This document shows positions 53,310 through 64,000 of a DNA stretch of 64,000 nt, in pieces. The stretch comes from Cavia porcellus (taxonomy: Eukaryota > Chordata > Mammalia > Rodentia > Caviidae): the NCBI RefSeq assembly GCF_034190915.1, contig NW_026947486.1, forward strand, positions 24,706,844 through 24,770,843. Direction: 5' to 3'. Below the pieces are notes generated by a model. The model saw only the letters and a program-made list of their open reading frames with translations. It searched no databases and was not told where the DNA came from. Each line of letters opens with the position of its first letter. The stretch's first letter is position 1. A program made the translations under genes and the position numbers.

Positions 53310-55110
53310 AATGTTCAACACCACTCAGATAGATAATGGGTTGCCCCTTAATCCAAAAACTAAAGAAGTTAGTGGGACCCAAAATATACAAAGCATACTG
53401 AGAAAGGAAAAGGTGATGAATTGCCTGAAAAAGGAAGGCAGAGGACATTGTTAATAGTGTATCAGGATTTAAAATCCATAGTAGCCTTATCACTCTGCTT
53501 AGTTTGATTTTATTTTGTTCCAGTCAGTCTACTCATACTAGAGTTGAGGACATAGATAGCTATCCCCAAAATAGCAAGCTATACCACAGTAAATATCCTT
53601 AATTTCCTATTAACTTAAACGGAAGCCCTGTATTACTTACATTGTCTTACTATGACTGATCTTATTTGAAGCTGGCTTGTTAAATTGCTGTTTTGCCTTG
53701 ACTGATTTTATTTGAATTTGGTATGCTTGATGGTGACGAGCCTAAGAGCTGAGGCAACTACTCTGAAGATGACAAGATGTAATAAGATACCCATTCCGGT
53801 TTGATTATTAACTGCTTTTGAAGTCCTACAATGTCTCCAAAGTTGTGTTTTTATTAATATAGCTATGTAATGCTATGTTCAATTATTTTATGTCTGATGA
53901 TATGGACAACTCTATTGAAAATAACAGAGAAAGCATAGTAACTACTGTAGATCACCTAATACTGTGGTTCTATATGTCTTTTTCATTCCATGTTTTTCTA
54001 AGAATTTGTTTTGTTGTCTTGTTATGATCTGTTTTTCCCTATAATACAGAAAGGATAGATATACATGTAGAGATTCACACATGGGGAGAATTTCTAAACT
54101 CTTTACAGGAACAGAGTATATAATATATGATGTAATAAACAGATAATCTGAAAAAGAAGAGACACTAAGAAACCCAGTGCTAATTGTGTAACATTATGAT
54201 ATAAAATCTAGCAATACTATTACTCACTGTTCAGAGTGATATTAGTCTAGTCTCTTATGTTCAATTTGAGTGTACACAAAGATAAGGACAGCTACTATCA
54301 AGAGAATGAGGCACATTATGGCAGTCGCTATTGACTTCCCCAATGTCCGGTCTTGAAGACCTAAAAAGCTTTCATCATCCTGTTATGATCGGATTAGTTC
54401 TATAATGTTCAGTATGTATTTACTGTGCATGAAAATGGGGACAACTATTTGGAAGAAAACTATATTTTCTTCCAACTATTTGGAAGACAGTAAGACAGAC
54501 AGTGAAGATCTCCAGTGGACTTACTTTGAAATCCGTGCTTCTTAAAATTGTTTCCCTTAAGATTTGTTTTGTTCTGTTTTGTTATGTTTAATCTTACCCC
54601 CTTTAAAATATGTGCAATTCTTTTGAAGATAGCAAGAGGCATTATAGTAGCCATTGTTGATCACCTTGTATTTTGTTTTTACATCATATATTATGTCTAT
54701 TCTTGTCTTAACTGACTCCATTTTGCTTTGTCACATTTGGTTTTATTCTCTTCAAACAAAGTAATAAAAAGTGTAGGAGTAATAAAACCTAAAATGTGTA
54801 ATTGTTATTATAAAAAAGAGAGGAAAAGAAAGTGCTCTAAAGGATATAACTGCATGAATGCTTAATTGTGTAAGACACATAACCATACTACTAAGTTTTT
54901 GTTGGATCATTAGACAAAACTGTTTGCAGTCTCACTGTTTGAATGTCTACTTTGTATGCTTTAATTTTGTAACTTGAACAGCGACTTTTAAGATGACAAT
55001 ATGTAATCTATGAACTAGTGATTTCTTACTATTTGATTTTTTGAAATTCTGTATTGCTTCCACCCTTTTTTCTGTTTTGTGTTTTTTATCTTTAAATATA
55101 ATGCTTTAAA
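53310..55110 (+). repeat. element H 3'UTR tandem units, chimeric end
   Basis: Units with GCTTTTGAAGTCCTACAATG, CTTGAAGACCTAAAAAGC and TTTGAAATCCGTGC starts. At about 54608 (CCCCTTTAAAATA|TGTGCAATTC) it changes from the G-type terminus to the L1-A terminal segment (GATAGCAAGAGGCATTATAG, AATGTGTAATTGTTATTA). A short local duplication (TTTCTTCCAACTATTTGGAAGA) occurs near 54470. Confidence 0.7.
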
Positions 55111-55183
55111 ATAAAAAAGAAAGAAAAATGAAATATATGATAACAGTGAAAGAGGAAAATAAAAATGTGAAACTATAGAAAAA

Positions 55184-55690
55184 GGAATATTCACTAAAAG
55201 GAAAAATTGTCTAAGGTAGACTATGTAGTCATATATATAGCCATTTATCAATTTTCAACTTTTAGAATCAAGCCATAGACACCAAAAAGAAAAAAAAAAC
55301 CTTCCATCATTATTACAAAAAATAATTCAATATTATCAGTTTTGACAATATAAAAGGACAGTTGACAGAAAATAAGTTAGTGGTGGGGAAGAGGAAAGAA
55401 TATTTTCTGATTTAACAAAGTTCTGGTCAAGAAGTATTGTTCCTAGTTCAAGGAATAAAAACAAAAGATATTATCTGCAATTCAGAAAAAGAAATTAAAC
55501 TATTTTAGAAGCAAGAAATACAGGAGTTGAACTGGGTTTAAATTGTACTGATTTGAGTTTTCTAAATAATGCAAATGCATCATTTCTATTTTTTAAAGAG
55601 AAAAAAACCAAAATGTCAAAACAAGATAGAGGGTAACAATGATTAATACATTGCATATTATTTCTATTTTAAAATGAGTATTTAAGGAAA
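55184..55690. other. AT-rich intergenic, nothing recognised
   Basis: No exon, SINE or L1 coding motif seen. Possibly old L1M/HAL1 3' sequence, which I cannot confirm. Confidence 0.45.
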
Positions 55691-55714
55691 ACATTAATTT
55701 TTAAAAGCATAAAA

Positions 55715-55980
55715 AAGGGCAGCCTTGCCCATGACCAGAGGAACAAGGAAATGCAGGGAGGACCCCCCGCCCCCGCCCGCCACCTACCTCCATTTCCTTG
55801 TCCCTCTGGACCTCCTGCAGCAAAATACAAGGTTTGGGAGAATTTGCGATTTCCCTTCCTGCCTCTCTTTTTAAGTGCAGCCCCTGCTGGTCAAACTGGA
55901 ATATTTGTAGGCCAAACATGGCATAGTTACTACCACATCCTTGTCTCCTAGACCTAGAAAGCATTTCCTCAACTATACCG
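55715..55980. other. GC-rich unique stretch
   Basis: Contains a C-rich tract (CCCCCCGCCCCCGCCCGCC at about 55764) and balanced composition unlike the flanks. Open frames on both strands have no recognisable domain or splice-flanked exon. It could be a conserved non-coding element; no gene is claimed. Confidence 0.35.
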
Positions 55981-56179
55981 TTTGGAATATTCTTTATTGT
56001 TTAAAACTGAACCGAAAGTCCACCATCTGCTCCAAGTCTTTCTTGTCCCCTGGTGGAACTTCTGTCCCCCTCCTCAAGGGCTCTCAGAAGTTCTCATTCA
56101 TTATGACAGTTCCATGCACTTTCTTCACATTATTTAGGTCAGTGCTTCATGCCACCCTTCTTCACACCAGCTATCAGTA

Positions 56180-56710
56180 ATTCCTCACGTAATAATCAGT
56201 CACATCCCTACCTCAAATTCTTCTACAGCATCTCATTGTTTATAGGATGAAAGCTATGCTTGAATGTTTTGCTTTCACCATTTCCATTCCATGGGACAGT
56301 ACTCAGCCACCTCTGAAACTCATGTGCTTTCATAGTCTTCATATAACTACTTACTTAGGCAGCTCTGCTGCTTAGAATGTTCTGACCTCCCTTCCTGCAC
56401 AATAAACACCAAATCCAAGACTCAGTTCAAATACCTCTTCCTTATAAAGGTGTTCATGATTGCCTCCAACATGCCCCATCTCAAGGAGAATCAGGCCATA
56501 CTTCGTCTATGCTCCTTTGCCTCATCTAGGCTTCCATTATATCATCTTTCACACCTAATGCATTTACCTATCTGCTTATCTGAGTCCCCAGTTAAACTGT
56601 GAATTCCTGGGCAGGCAGGGAGTATACATTATCCCCAGAACCTAGTATAGGGCCTGACCTGCATCAGAATTTGAACATATGCTTGTATAATGAATGGATG
56701 GAAAAAAATG
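56180..56710 (+). repeat. L2 LINE relic
   Basis: L2 3'-end order: CAGTTCAAATACCTCTTCC, TTCATGATTGCC, GTCCCCAGTTAAACTGTGAATTCC, GGGCAGGCAGGGAGTATAC, CCCCAGAACCTAGTATAGGGCC and a final TATAATGAATGGATGG. Confidence 0.75.
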
Positions 56711-56879
56711 ACATGAGCAAATAAAGAAAAAAGCAAATAAATGAATGCTTATGTTAATGCATGAATGAATAAGTTATGAATACATAAATAAATGAATAAA
56801 TGAGAAAAATTAAGCCAATGAGTAAACAAATGAAAAGTATATAAGCCAGTGAGGGCATGAGAAAAAAATGAATCCCCAC

Positions 56880-57025
56880 TTTTTTTTTTGACAGGCTCTG
56901 GCTATATAGTTCAGGCTGTCCTTGAACTATGTAAATATAAGCCAGCCTCAAACTTACAGCAATCCTCCTGCATCAGCCTCCCAAGTGCTGGGATAACAGG
57001 CGTGAAACACCATGCCTGGCCCCAC
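56880..57025 (-). mobile_element. B1-like SINE (antisense)
   Basis: TTTTTTTTTTGACAGGCTC, GTTCAGGCTGTCC.., TACAGCAATCCTCC and GGGATAACAGGCGTGAAACACC in antisense B1 order. Confidence 0.82.
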
Positions 57026-57269
57026 AATTCTGCCTTGCTGTAAACCCATCAGAAAGAACTTCTTCCCTGCCCTCCAGCCATCTAAACCACACATGGCAGC
57101 GTCAACCTCTTTTAGATTACAATGAACAAAGACTCAGTTTAGTGATGCAGGCTTATGAAAGCACAGGGGAAATAAGGAAGACAGAACAGCTACGCAGGCA
57201 TCCTGATGGAAGAACAGGAATTTGAAATGGTTCAATCAAAGTAGCTCTCTAGAGCTTGAGCTCATCTTT

Positions 57270-57900
57270 TCACCTCCTTAGCTGCAAGCATTTGTTGCTT
57301 TCTCTGGTGCTTTCCCAAAATGGTGACTCAGCTACTTTCTGGCTGTAGTCATATTCCTCTACTGCTACTAACTTTCTTCTGCACCCCTCACAGCTAGCTT
57401 TTGCTGCCTCCCCTAGATCTTGCTTCTTGCTTTATGACCACTGGGGCTTCAGTACCTACTAATCTACATGTTCTGTATTGCAGGTTCTGTTTGCCTTGTA
57501 GCTCCTGCTGCCTCTTCCATTATGGTTGCCTTACTGCCATTGTTCCAGCTACCTTGTGTCTGAGTCTCATTGCTGGTAATGCTGCATAGGTCTTATCTAT
57601 TCAAAATGCTTCAGATTTCAGTTTTTTGTTTTCTATTTTATTAAACAGGGTCTCCCTGTGTAGGTCAGACTGGCCTTGAACTCATGGCAATCTTACCTCA
57701 GTTGCTGAGTAGTGGAACTACAAGTGTGTGCCATCAGGACTGGCCTTCCCATAATTAGTTTTGTTTTATGGTTTCTGCTCCTCATGGCTCCTGGTACATC
57801 ATGACTATGACTACTATTGCTTTATGGCTTCTGCATCCTTTCACCCATTACTGCTTTGATATTTTGTGGCTTTTGTTACCTTGTAGCCCCATGATTTTGT
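57270..57900. repeat. degenerate CTGCT/TGGCTTCTG-rich sequence with B1
   Basis: 57330-57600 and 57760-57900 repeat short themes such as TTTGCTGCC, GCTCCTGCTGCC, TTATGGCTTCTGC and TTGTGGCTTTTGTTACC, suggesting a decayed minisatellite. An antisense B1-like SINE (57625-57750: AACAGGGTCTCCCTGTG, GACTGGCCTTGAAC, GGAACTACAAGTGTGTGCC) separates the two parts. Confidence 0.45.
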
Positions 57901-58449
57901 GATGCAAGTATATAATGATTTGTGCTCATTTATGATTTTGACAGGTTTGTCTTTGCTTTTATTTAGTTTCTGGTCATCTCTCCCCCACCACCATGTCTCA
58001 ACAAATTCTAATTGTTCACTTCTCAATACTTCACATTCAGTCTCCCTGAAAGGTCTGATTGTTTTATACATCTGTTTTTAGATTCACACCATCCTTATAA
58101 GGTAGAATCCTTACATTAATCCACCTAACAGGCTACTGGCTAGCCTAGAGGTGGACTGTCTTGTGCCACATACTATTCGAATATAGCCATCTATGGGTAA
58201 GACTGATATCATTCAATATAAAGCATGGCAACTTAATCCTAAAGAAACCCCTTAGATGTGGGACTGTGGACATGGTTGGTTTGTTGAGGGTATCCAAAAG
58301 GTGGCAGTGTAACTGGCAAGCAACTTGTCTCACCTGTCTAGTACACTGACCTTCAAGGTTCAAGTCCCACCTTCTCCGACTACCTATGCCTGTTTTGATC
58401 TGCAATGGGAGTGAATCAAGATCAAGCCTCTAGAGGTGATGTGCAAAGG

Positions 58450-58560
58450 GAAACTGGATTTCAATTATGGCTCCCATACTTCCTAGTAGTTGGACTTTGG
58501 GAAGTTAATCTCCCAGGGCCTTACAGTCTCTGAATTCCCTCACAGGTCTGACATTCTGGG
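58450..58560 (+). repeat. MIR relic
   Basis: CTGGATTTCAATTATGGCTCCC, TTGGACTTTGGGAAGTTAATC and CCCAGGGCCTTACAGTCTC follow the MIR core order. Confidence 0.6.
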
Positions 58561-58619
58561 CATCTTACTATATGTTATTGGATAAGGGATATGAGTCTTA
58601 CCTGGGAAAGCCCTCAAAA

Positions 58620-59490
58620 ACATCTCTTGAGGTAGGAAAGAAGGAGCTGGAGTCTTGGCTTGGAAGAGCCCTACTGCACACAAGAGGTGCTTAGTCTTGA
58701 AATTGATGAATGAATCATTGGCTTGGGAAGAGTAGAGAGATCACACAGCACACAGCATGTTTAACTTGGGGGAGGCTAGAAGATTCTGATTCAGAGATGG
58801 ATGAGGAAAAAGACAATTGGGATAGTGCAATTCATGGGTATTCATTGTATCATCACAGTCACTCTTCACATCCAATAATCAGTCACTGAATTTAGTTCAT
58901 TAGCTTAACAGTTTATACTTCATCACCTCGATCTGTTATTTTCCTTGCCCTACCCTAGAGCGTGTCTCCTGGTCTTGTGAATAGTTTCCTGTCTTCCAAT
59001 CTTTATTCTCTTCCTTATAAATGCATTCACTCATATATGAATTTGATCATTACTAGAGCCTGTTTTTTGTCAGGCGCTGTGCTTTTTGCAAGGGATAATA
59101 CTGGGAAGCAAGATATCCTCAGGCACACTGTTATGGTTGCTTATAGCTTATTCAGACAAAATATGCAAACATAAAATTGTGAGACATTAAGAAAACTTAC
59201 TTAGGCATAGGTACAATAAAGCACAAACATCTAATCTAATCCATTTCCACCATGGCTAGCTGGCCAGAAATAGGTTAAATTTACATTTAATCTGGAGTCC
59301 CTTCTGCTTAAACTAGTATCATAGCTTCCCACTGCCTTCAAGCTATGGTTCTCAAATCTGCAGCACACTAGCAAATGGTAAGCTTGACAAGCACTTGAAA
59401 TTTCAAGCCCACATCTGACTGAAACTGAATGTTTAGAATCTGGGACCCAAAATGGTCCATGTTTCTAGTCTATAGTCAATTTAGGAACCA
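58620..59490. other. intergenic or distal SMC1A 3'UTR, old repeat traces
   Basis: Around 59010-59170 (ATTCACTCATATATGAATTTG, GTCAGGCGCTGTGC) there is a decayed ancient repeat. No exon is visible. Whether transcription of SMC1A reaches this far cannot be told from sequence alone. Confidence 0.35.
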
Positions 59491-59499
59491 CACTGTCCC

Positions 59500-59950
59500 A
59501 CAAGGGACTGTAGACCCTAGCCAGACACAACCCTCTTTCATTATAGTTCCTATCTCTAGCTTTATTTGTTGTTCCCCCTTTACTCAGGAATCTTTGCTTC
59601 ATCATTACTGGATTTTTCTTTGTTGTTTCTTGCCTTCAAGCTTTTGTGTATATTGTTTCTACTACCTGGAATTTCCTTCTACTTTCTCAACTAGCTGATT
59701 CCTAACAGTCGCTCAAGTCTCAGTTCATGTCTCCTCTTAAGACTAGAAGATGCTCTCCATTAATTTCCTGAGCTGGCTGTTTCTCCTGTGCTTCTGTCAG
59801 AGCTGATCTCATATGGTTAACGGACATCTTCAGACTTGACTCCACAAGTAAACAGTGAGCTCCTCAAACGCAGGTAAAGACTTGTACATATCTGTGTGCT
59901 CCTGGTGTGCAACACTGCATTTTCCAGAGTCAGCCCAACGAAAGGAATAT
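59500..59950 (+). repeat. L2-like relic
   Basis: GTCGCTCAAGTCTCAGTTCATG, GAGCTGATCTCATATGG, AACAGTGAGCTCCTCAAACGCAG and TGTGTGCTCCTGG are in L2 3'-end order. Confidence 0.6.
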
Positions 59951-60054
59951 ACTGTTCTAGAGCGCTCGTTAACTCACCAGACCAAAGCAACCAGAAAGTT
60001 AACCCAGTTCCTTTAATAAACACTAAGGATTCTACTTGAATCCATCTTGCTTTT

Positions 60055-60140
60055 TTTTTTTTTTATCAGTACTGGGGATTGAACTCACGACCACGCACTT
60101 GCAAGGCAGGAGCTTATGCCGCTGAGCTAAATCCCCAGCC
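60055..60140 (-). mobile_element. ID-type SINE
   Basis: Antisense ID (ATCAGTACTGGGGATTGAAC, GCACTTGCAAGGCAGGAGC). Perfect 13-bp TSD CCATCTTGCTTTT at 60042-60054 and 60141-60153. Lies downstream of, or within, the distal SMC1A 3' region. Confidence 0.95.
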
Positions 60141-60284
60141 CCATCTTGCTTTTAGAACTATGCCGTAGTAATTGACCCACCTATTGAGCACAGCCTCACT
60201 GAAATGTGTTCCCTTGCAATGATGCGAGGTAATGGAGTACAAAAGAAAAAAGCAGTGGGAAAGCACAAAAAGATGGAAGTCTAG

Positions 60285-60770
60285 ACTCTGCCACTAAAGC
60301 ACTGGAATTTTGGACACGTCATCTCACCTTCCTGATCCTCAAGATTTAAGTCTTTAACACTCCATCATAGCACTTGTTTTCCTGTGCCAGGGCCTTACCC
60401 CCAAAGGATCACATGTAATCCTTTCTATCCTTGAGATAGGGGTTAGTTATCTAGGTTATTTTCCACACCTACTGAATCTGATTTCCAGAGGCAGGGCAAG
60501 AGGACATAAGGGTGTAGCAGGGAAATGCCACTTTTCATTATAAGCCCTTCTGTACTATTTTTAGTTATGTATATATTGCTTTGATTTTTAAAAGGAAAAA
60601 GTTTCACAAGTGACTGATGTAAAGCCAAGGTTAATAAATACCATTATAGTGGCAAAAGTAATAGAATGAACTAGAAGACATTTCAAGCTCACTGTTATCT
60701 GATAGGTGGGTCCCTTTGAGGCCTCAGTTTTCTCATGTGTAAAGTAAGAATGGTAACTGCTACCTTTAAA
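60285..60770. repeat. MIR relics
   Basis: 60285-60360 (ACTCTGCCACTAAAGCACTGG, ACGTCATCTCACC) and 60700-60770 (GCCTCAGTTTTCTCATGTG, AAGTAAGAATGGTAACTGC) each fit part of the MIR core. Confidence 0.55.
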
Positions 60771-60779
60771 AAGCTGTGG

Positions 60780-60890
60780 TGGCCAGATGCATTGGCGCGT
60801 GCTTATAATCCCAGCACTCAGTAAGCGGAGTCAGGAGGATTTCTACAAGCTTAAGGCCTGCCTAAAATATATCGCAAGATCCTATTTCAA
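60780..60890 (+). mobile_element. B1-like SINE
   Basis: GCATTGGCGCGTGCTTATAATC, CCCAGCACTCAGTAAGCGGAG, CAGGAGGATTTC and GCAAGATCCTATTTCAAAG in plus-strand B1 order. Confidence 0.8.
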
Positions 60891-60959
60891 AGTTTCCCTA
60901 CCCAAGAAATCGTAGGAATCTAAATATGCCAGCCACATTGTTTTAAACACATTTCACAT

Positions 60960-61080
60960 AATCTTCCTTTCACTGCTGCAAGGTAGGCATTTATTATTTC
61001 CCTTAATAAAATGAGGAAACTGAGGCTCAATGGTGAAGTAATGTGCACAAATTTCTATGGACGGGACTTAACCGGGTCTG
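60960..61080. repeat. MIR relic
   Basis: GTAGGCATTTATTATTTCCC, AAAATGAGGAAACTGAGGCTC and GGTGAAGTAATGTGC fit the MIR core in reverse order to the copy at 60700. Confidence 0.6.
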
Positions 61081-61329
61081 ATCCCCAAACTATACCAACA
61101 TTTGTCAAATTATGACACACGTATCATTGGTGGTATGTGACTTCTTTGGTTGAACACAGACAAATTTCTTGTTTAGATAGTCATGCCTTTTATTATGCAT
61201 TAGAAAAATACATAATTAGCACATCAAATCTATGACTTCATGGATATCGCTACTTAGGATAAACCTGTAACAAGTCAGACCTCAAATTACCTCAAGAAAA
61301 ATACTAAGTAAATAGTTCAGGAGGACAAT

Positions 61330-61700
61330 TTGGAAATACCTAGTAAAAACATACATAAATGTCCTATGACTCTGCAATTCCACCTCTAGGAATCAATCCT
61401 AGGTAAATTTTCACACACACTCACAGACTTTCACACAGATATAGGGATGCTCCTATGCAGTATTTTATAATTGCAAAAACTGAAAAGTCTTAAATGTCCA
61501 CCATAAGAGAAATGGTAAGTAAAATGTAGATTCACATGATGGCAATTACCATTAGAGAGGATGGATTGATTTACACCTAAGCAACATGCACAGATCTCAA
61601 AACATTATTCAATAAAGAAAGCAAACTGGAGAACAATTCAATGTAACATTTGCATTACACACAAAACATTCTCAGTGAATTAATGTATGTAAAACTATTA
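61330..61700 (+). repeat. ancient L1 ORF2 3' fragment
   Basis: GACTCTGCAATTCCACCTCTAGG, TTATAATTGCAAAAACTG and TAAATGTCCACCATAAGAG match the end of ORF2 in ancient mammalian L1. Confidence 0.65.
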
Positions 61701-61857
61701 AAACAGCCTAGATGGATGTATAATAAACATAATAGCAGTTAAGAGGGAAAGGAGCAGGAGGGCATGGGAATGGCTGGTAGTTGAATGATACTACCTTTAT
61801 CCTTAACCTAATTTCTCAAAAGAGATGGATTCATGCATTACTTGAATTATGAGAACT

Positions 61858-61942
61858 TTTTTTGGCAGTGTTGGGGATGGAATCCAGGGCCTTGTGCATG
61901 CTAAGCATATGCTTTATCACTGAGCTACACCACCAGGCCTAA
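61858..61942 (-). mobile_element. ID-related SINE (antisense), old
   Basis: TTTTTTTGGCAGTGTTGGGGATGGAA, GGCCTTGTGCATGCTAAGC and TATCACTGAGCTACACC form an antisense ID body without the GATAAAAAGG tail of the younger copies. Confidence 0.75.
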
Positions 61943-62429
61943 TTCTTAAAAAGTTAAAAAGCAACACATAGATTAAGGTAAGTGTAATGATGTATGGGAA
62001 TGACTAAAGGCTGAACTTATCACACTAGGCTTTGCTGGCTCTGCAGAGTCCTCGAAGCTAATGAGATTAGTTCCCAATATGAACCATGTTAGTCTGGGAT
62101 GCGGCCCAAGCTACCTTTTTCTCACTAGTTCCTCACATCCCTTGCTGGGGTCTAGGTACCTGGTTAGAAACATGGTTGAAGCTAAAAGCTTTTTCTAAGG
62201 CCCCTCACTTATCAGGTAAAACCCATCAGTGCCCTGAAACTTTCCCAGTAACCAGAGCATTTCAGTACCTCCCAGATTTGGAGGTCCCTTCTGTCCCTAA
62301 AAGCTGGGATCAGAAGTCTACAGGGGGTCCAGGCTTGAGAAAGCTTATATTCTGAAGGGTTGGTACCCAGCGGGCTCTACACATGAATAAGGCTCCAGCA
62401 GAGAGCTTGACCTATGAGGTAGGTAATAT

Positions 62430-62840
62430 GGTTAGCCCCATTTTCACAGACGAGGGAACTGAGGCACAGAAAGGTCAAATGATTTGCTCAGTGTCAAACT
62501 AAATGATAAATGACAAAAAAAATGGGACCAGAACCTAAAACTGTCCCCAGAGCCCATGTTCAGTTCCTAGTGCCTGACTAAATCCTACCAATTTGTCAAG
62601 GTCCAGCTCAAATGTGACTTTCTCCAGGAAGCGTGGAGATCATCCTATTCTCATATTTGAAGTACTTAAGACACTTGGCTAATTGTAGTAGTTCATGAAC
62701 CTACTGTATTTCTCTTACCAGGAGGACCCAGATCTCAGGTTCAACTCAGTATTTTAAGGATAAAGGTTGACAAATAAAAGGTGTTCAGTGTATGTTTGAT
62801 AAGAACATGAATGAGTGAATACAATGAATGAGGGCAAGTG
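62430..62840 (+). repeat. MIR then L2 relic
   Basis: 62430-62540 (CCCCATTTTCACAGACGAGG, GAACTGAGGCACAGAAAGGTC) is MIR. 62585-62840 (GTCCAGCTCAAATGTGAC, TTCTCCAGGAAGCG, AGAACATGAATGAGTGAAT) is L2. Confidence 0.75.
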
Positions 62841-62980
62841 AATGAGGGCACTTTCTGGTGACAGCCTAAGACTCCTATGAGGGACTTAGAACCTTTGTCC
62901 AGCTCTGGGGTGCTGTCATCCTAGCTCTCTTTGGAATCAAATTCAGCGTAGGCTTCTTCTAAGACAGATCTCCAATATAT

Positions 62981-62986
62981 TTTATT
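62981..62986 (-). promoter_or_regulatory. SMC1A: candidate SMC1A poly(A) signal
   Basis: TTTATT on the plus strand reads AATAAA on the SMC1A strand, about 385 bases after the stop codon. It is the nearest canonical hexamer I noticed. SMC1A is known to have long 3'UTR forms, so this may be only a proximal site or unused. Confidence 0.3.
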
Positions 62987-63130
62987 ATTTTGCAAACATA
63001 CCCATATGCATACAGGTGAACACACATGCATACATACTCACACACACAGTGGAGAATGGGCCCAAGGGACTCAAGATTATGGGCGTAGGGGCAGGTGGGG
63101 TCTGGGAAGGGCACAGACAAATAGCCCTGT

Positions 63131-63160
63131 TCAGCTCAGCTCAGCTCAGCTCAGCTCAGC
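63131..63160 (-). repeat. (GCTGA)6 pentanucleotide repeat in SMC1A 3'UTR
   Basis: Six perfect TCAGC units on the plus strand (GCTGA on the SMC1A strand), about 210 bases after the stop codon. It will be transcribed in any SMC1A mRNA that reads past it. Confidence 0.9.
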
Positions 63161-63370
63161 ACCTCCTTCCAGAGGCCAGGATGCCCTCTGTAGGTCAGAA
63201 TTTTTACTCCGTAACCTAACGTAACCTCTGTTCCTCTTCGTGCTTGAGAGCAGTACCTAAATTCCATGATTACACCAAACAGGGCTAGCTGGAATAAGAA
63301 GATTGGGAGCCAAATATCCAAAGATTAGGGTAGTTTGGGATCCAGATAAGATGGAATGGCAGAGCTACTG

Positions 63371-64000
<630 letters not shown>

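Larger units (their letters stand above)
51075..55169 (+). mobile_element. half-L1 element H (HAL1-like)
   Basis: Likely TSD AAACTGTAGAAAAA (51061-51074) and AAACTATAGAAAAA (55170-55183). Order: 5'UTR (51075-51838), ORF1 (51839-52857), ORF2-start relic (about 52980-53190), ORF2-end relic (about 53200-53310), long 3'UTR (53310-55110), then about 58 A-rich bases. The ORF2 deletion joins the same two regions as in element G. The 3'UTR holds G-like units followed by L1-A-type terminal sequence from about 54608. Confidence 0.82.

Noticed and set aside
55701..55964. Possible exon on the minus strand
   Set aside because: No splice-site pair, no recognised domain; the reverse strand is equally open. 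Kept only as a GC-rich unique stretch.

Overview
The window is vertebrate, almost certainly rodent, genomic DNA. It has spliceosomal exons and no bacterial-type operons. It carries tRNA-derived ID-type SINEs (A box TAGCTCAGCGG, B box GTTCGATCCCC), B1-like 7SL-type SINEs with composite B1+ID forms, MIR and L2 relics, and many LINE-1 copies of a young lineage. The ID subfamily, with a fixed GATAAAAAGGAAAAAGAC-type tail, does not look like mouse or rat; a squirrel- or beaver-related genome is possible, but I cannot settle this.

The only host gene I can support is the 3' end of SMC1A (cohesin subunit), on the minus strand at the right edge. The last two coding exons (63863-63973 and 63371-63454) are separated by a 408-bp intron and followed by 3'UTR running leftwards. 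SMC1A is X-linked in mammals, so the rest is probably the X-chromosome intergenic region downstream of it (IQSEC2 is the neighbour on that side in human and mouse). IQSEC2 itself is not recognised here.

Layout: 1-7.8 kb is SINE-rich intergenic DNA with truncated L1 tails. 7.8-15.5 kb is a nearly full-length plus-strand L1 (L1-A) carrying two later insertions. 15.5-21.6 kb is older DNA (MIR, ancient antisense L1M, B1, a processed pseudogene fragment, a GT repeat). 21.6-23.8 kb is an L1 with a 5' inversion (L1-B). 24.5-25.2 kb is a minimal L1 derivative (element K).

25.2-50.5 kb is a nested retrotransposon stack. An old full-length L1 (L1-D) sits in an ancient HAL1/L1M ORF1. L1-D is split by a half-L1 element (G), a full-length minus-strand L1 (L1-C) and SINEs. 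Its 3' flank holds another minus-strand L1 (L1-E, itself interrupted) and a second half-L1 (F). 51.1-55.2 kb is a third half-L1 (H). 55-63.4 kb is L2/MIR/B1-bearing DNA leading into the SMC1A 3'UTR.

The most interesting material is the non-autonomous side of this L1 lineage. Half-L1 elements G and H keep a 5'UTR, ORF1 and a long 3'UTR but share what looks like the same internal ORF2 deletion. The 3'UTR is built of diverged ~140-170-bp tandem units and exists in short and long forms, and it also appears alone as short inserts with clean target-site duplications (TSDs). Insertion order can be read from TSDs seen directly in the sequence. All L1 reading frames inspected are damaged, so nothing here is predicted to be autonomously active.
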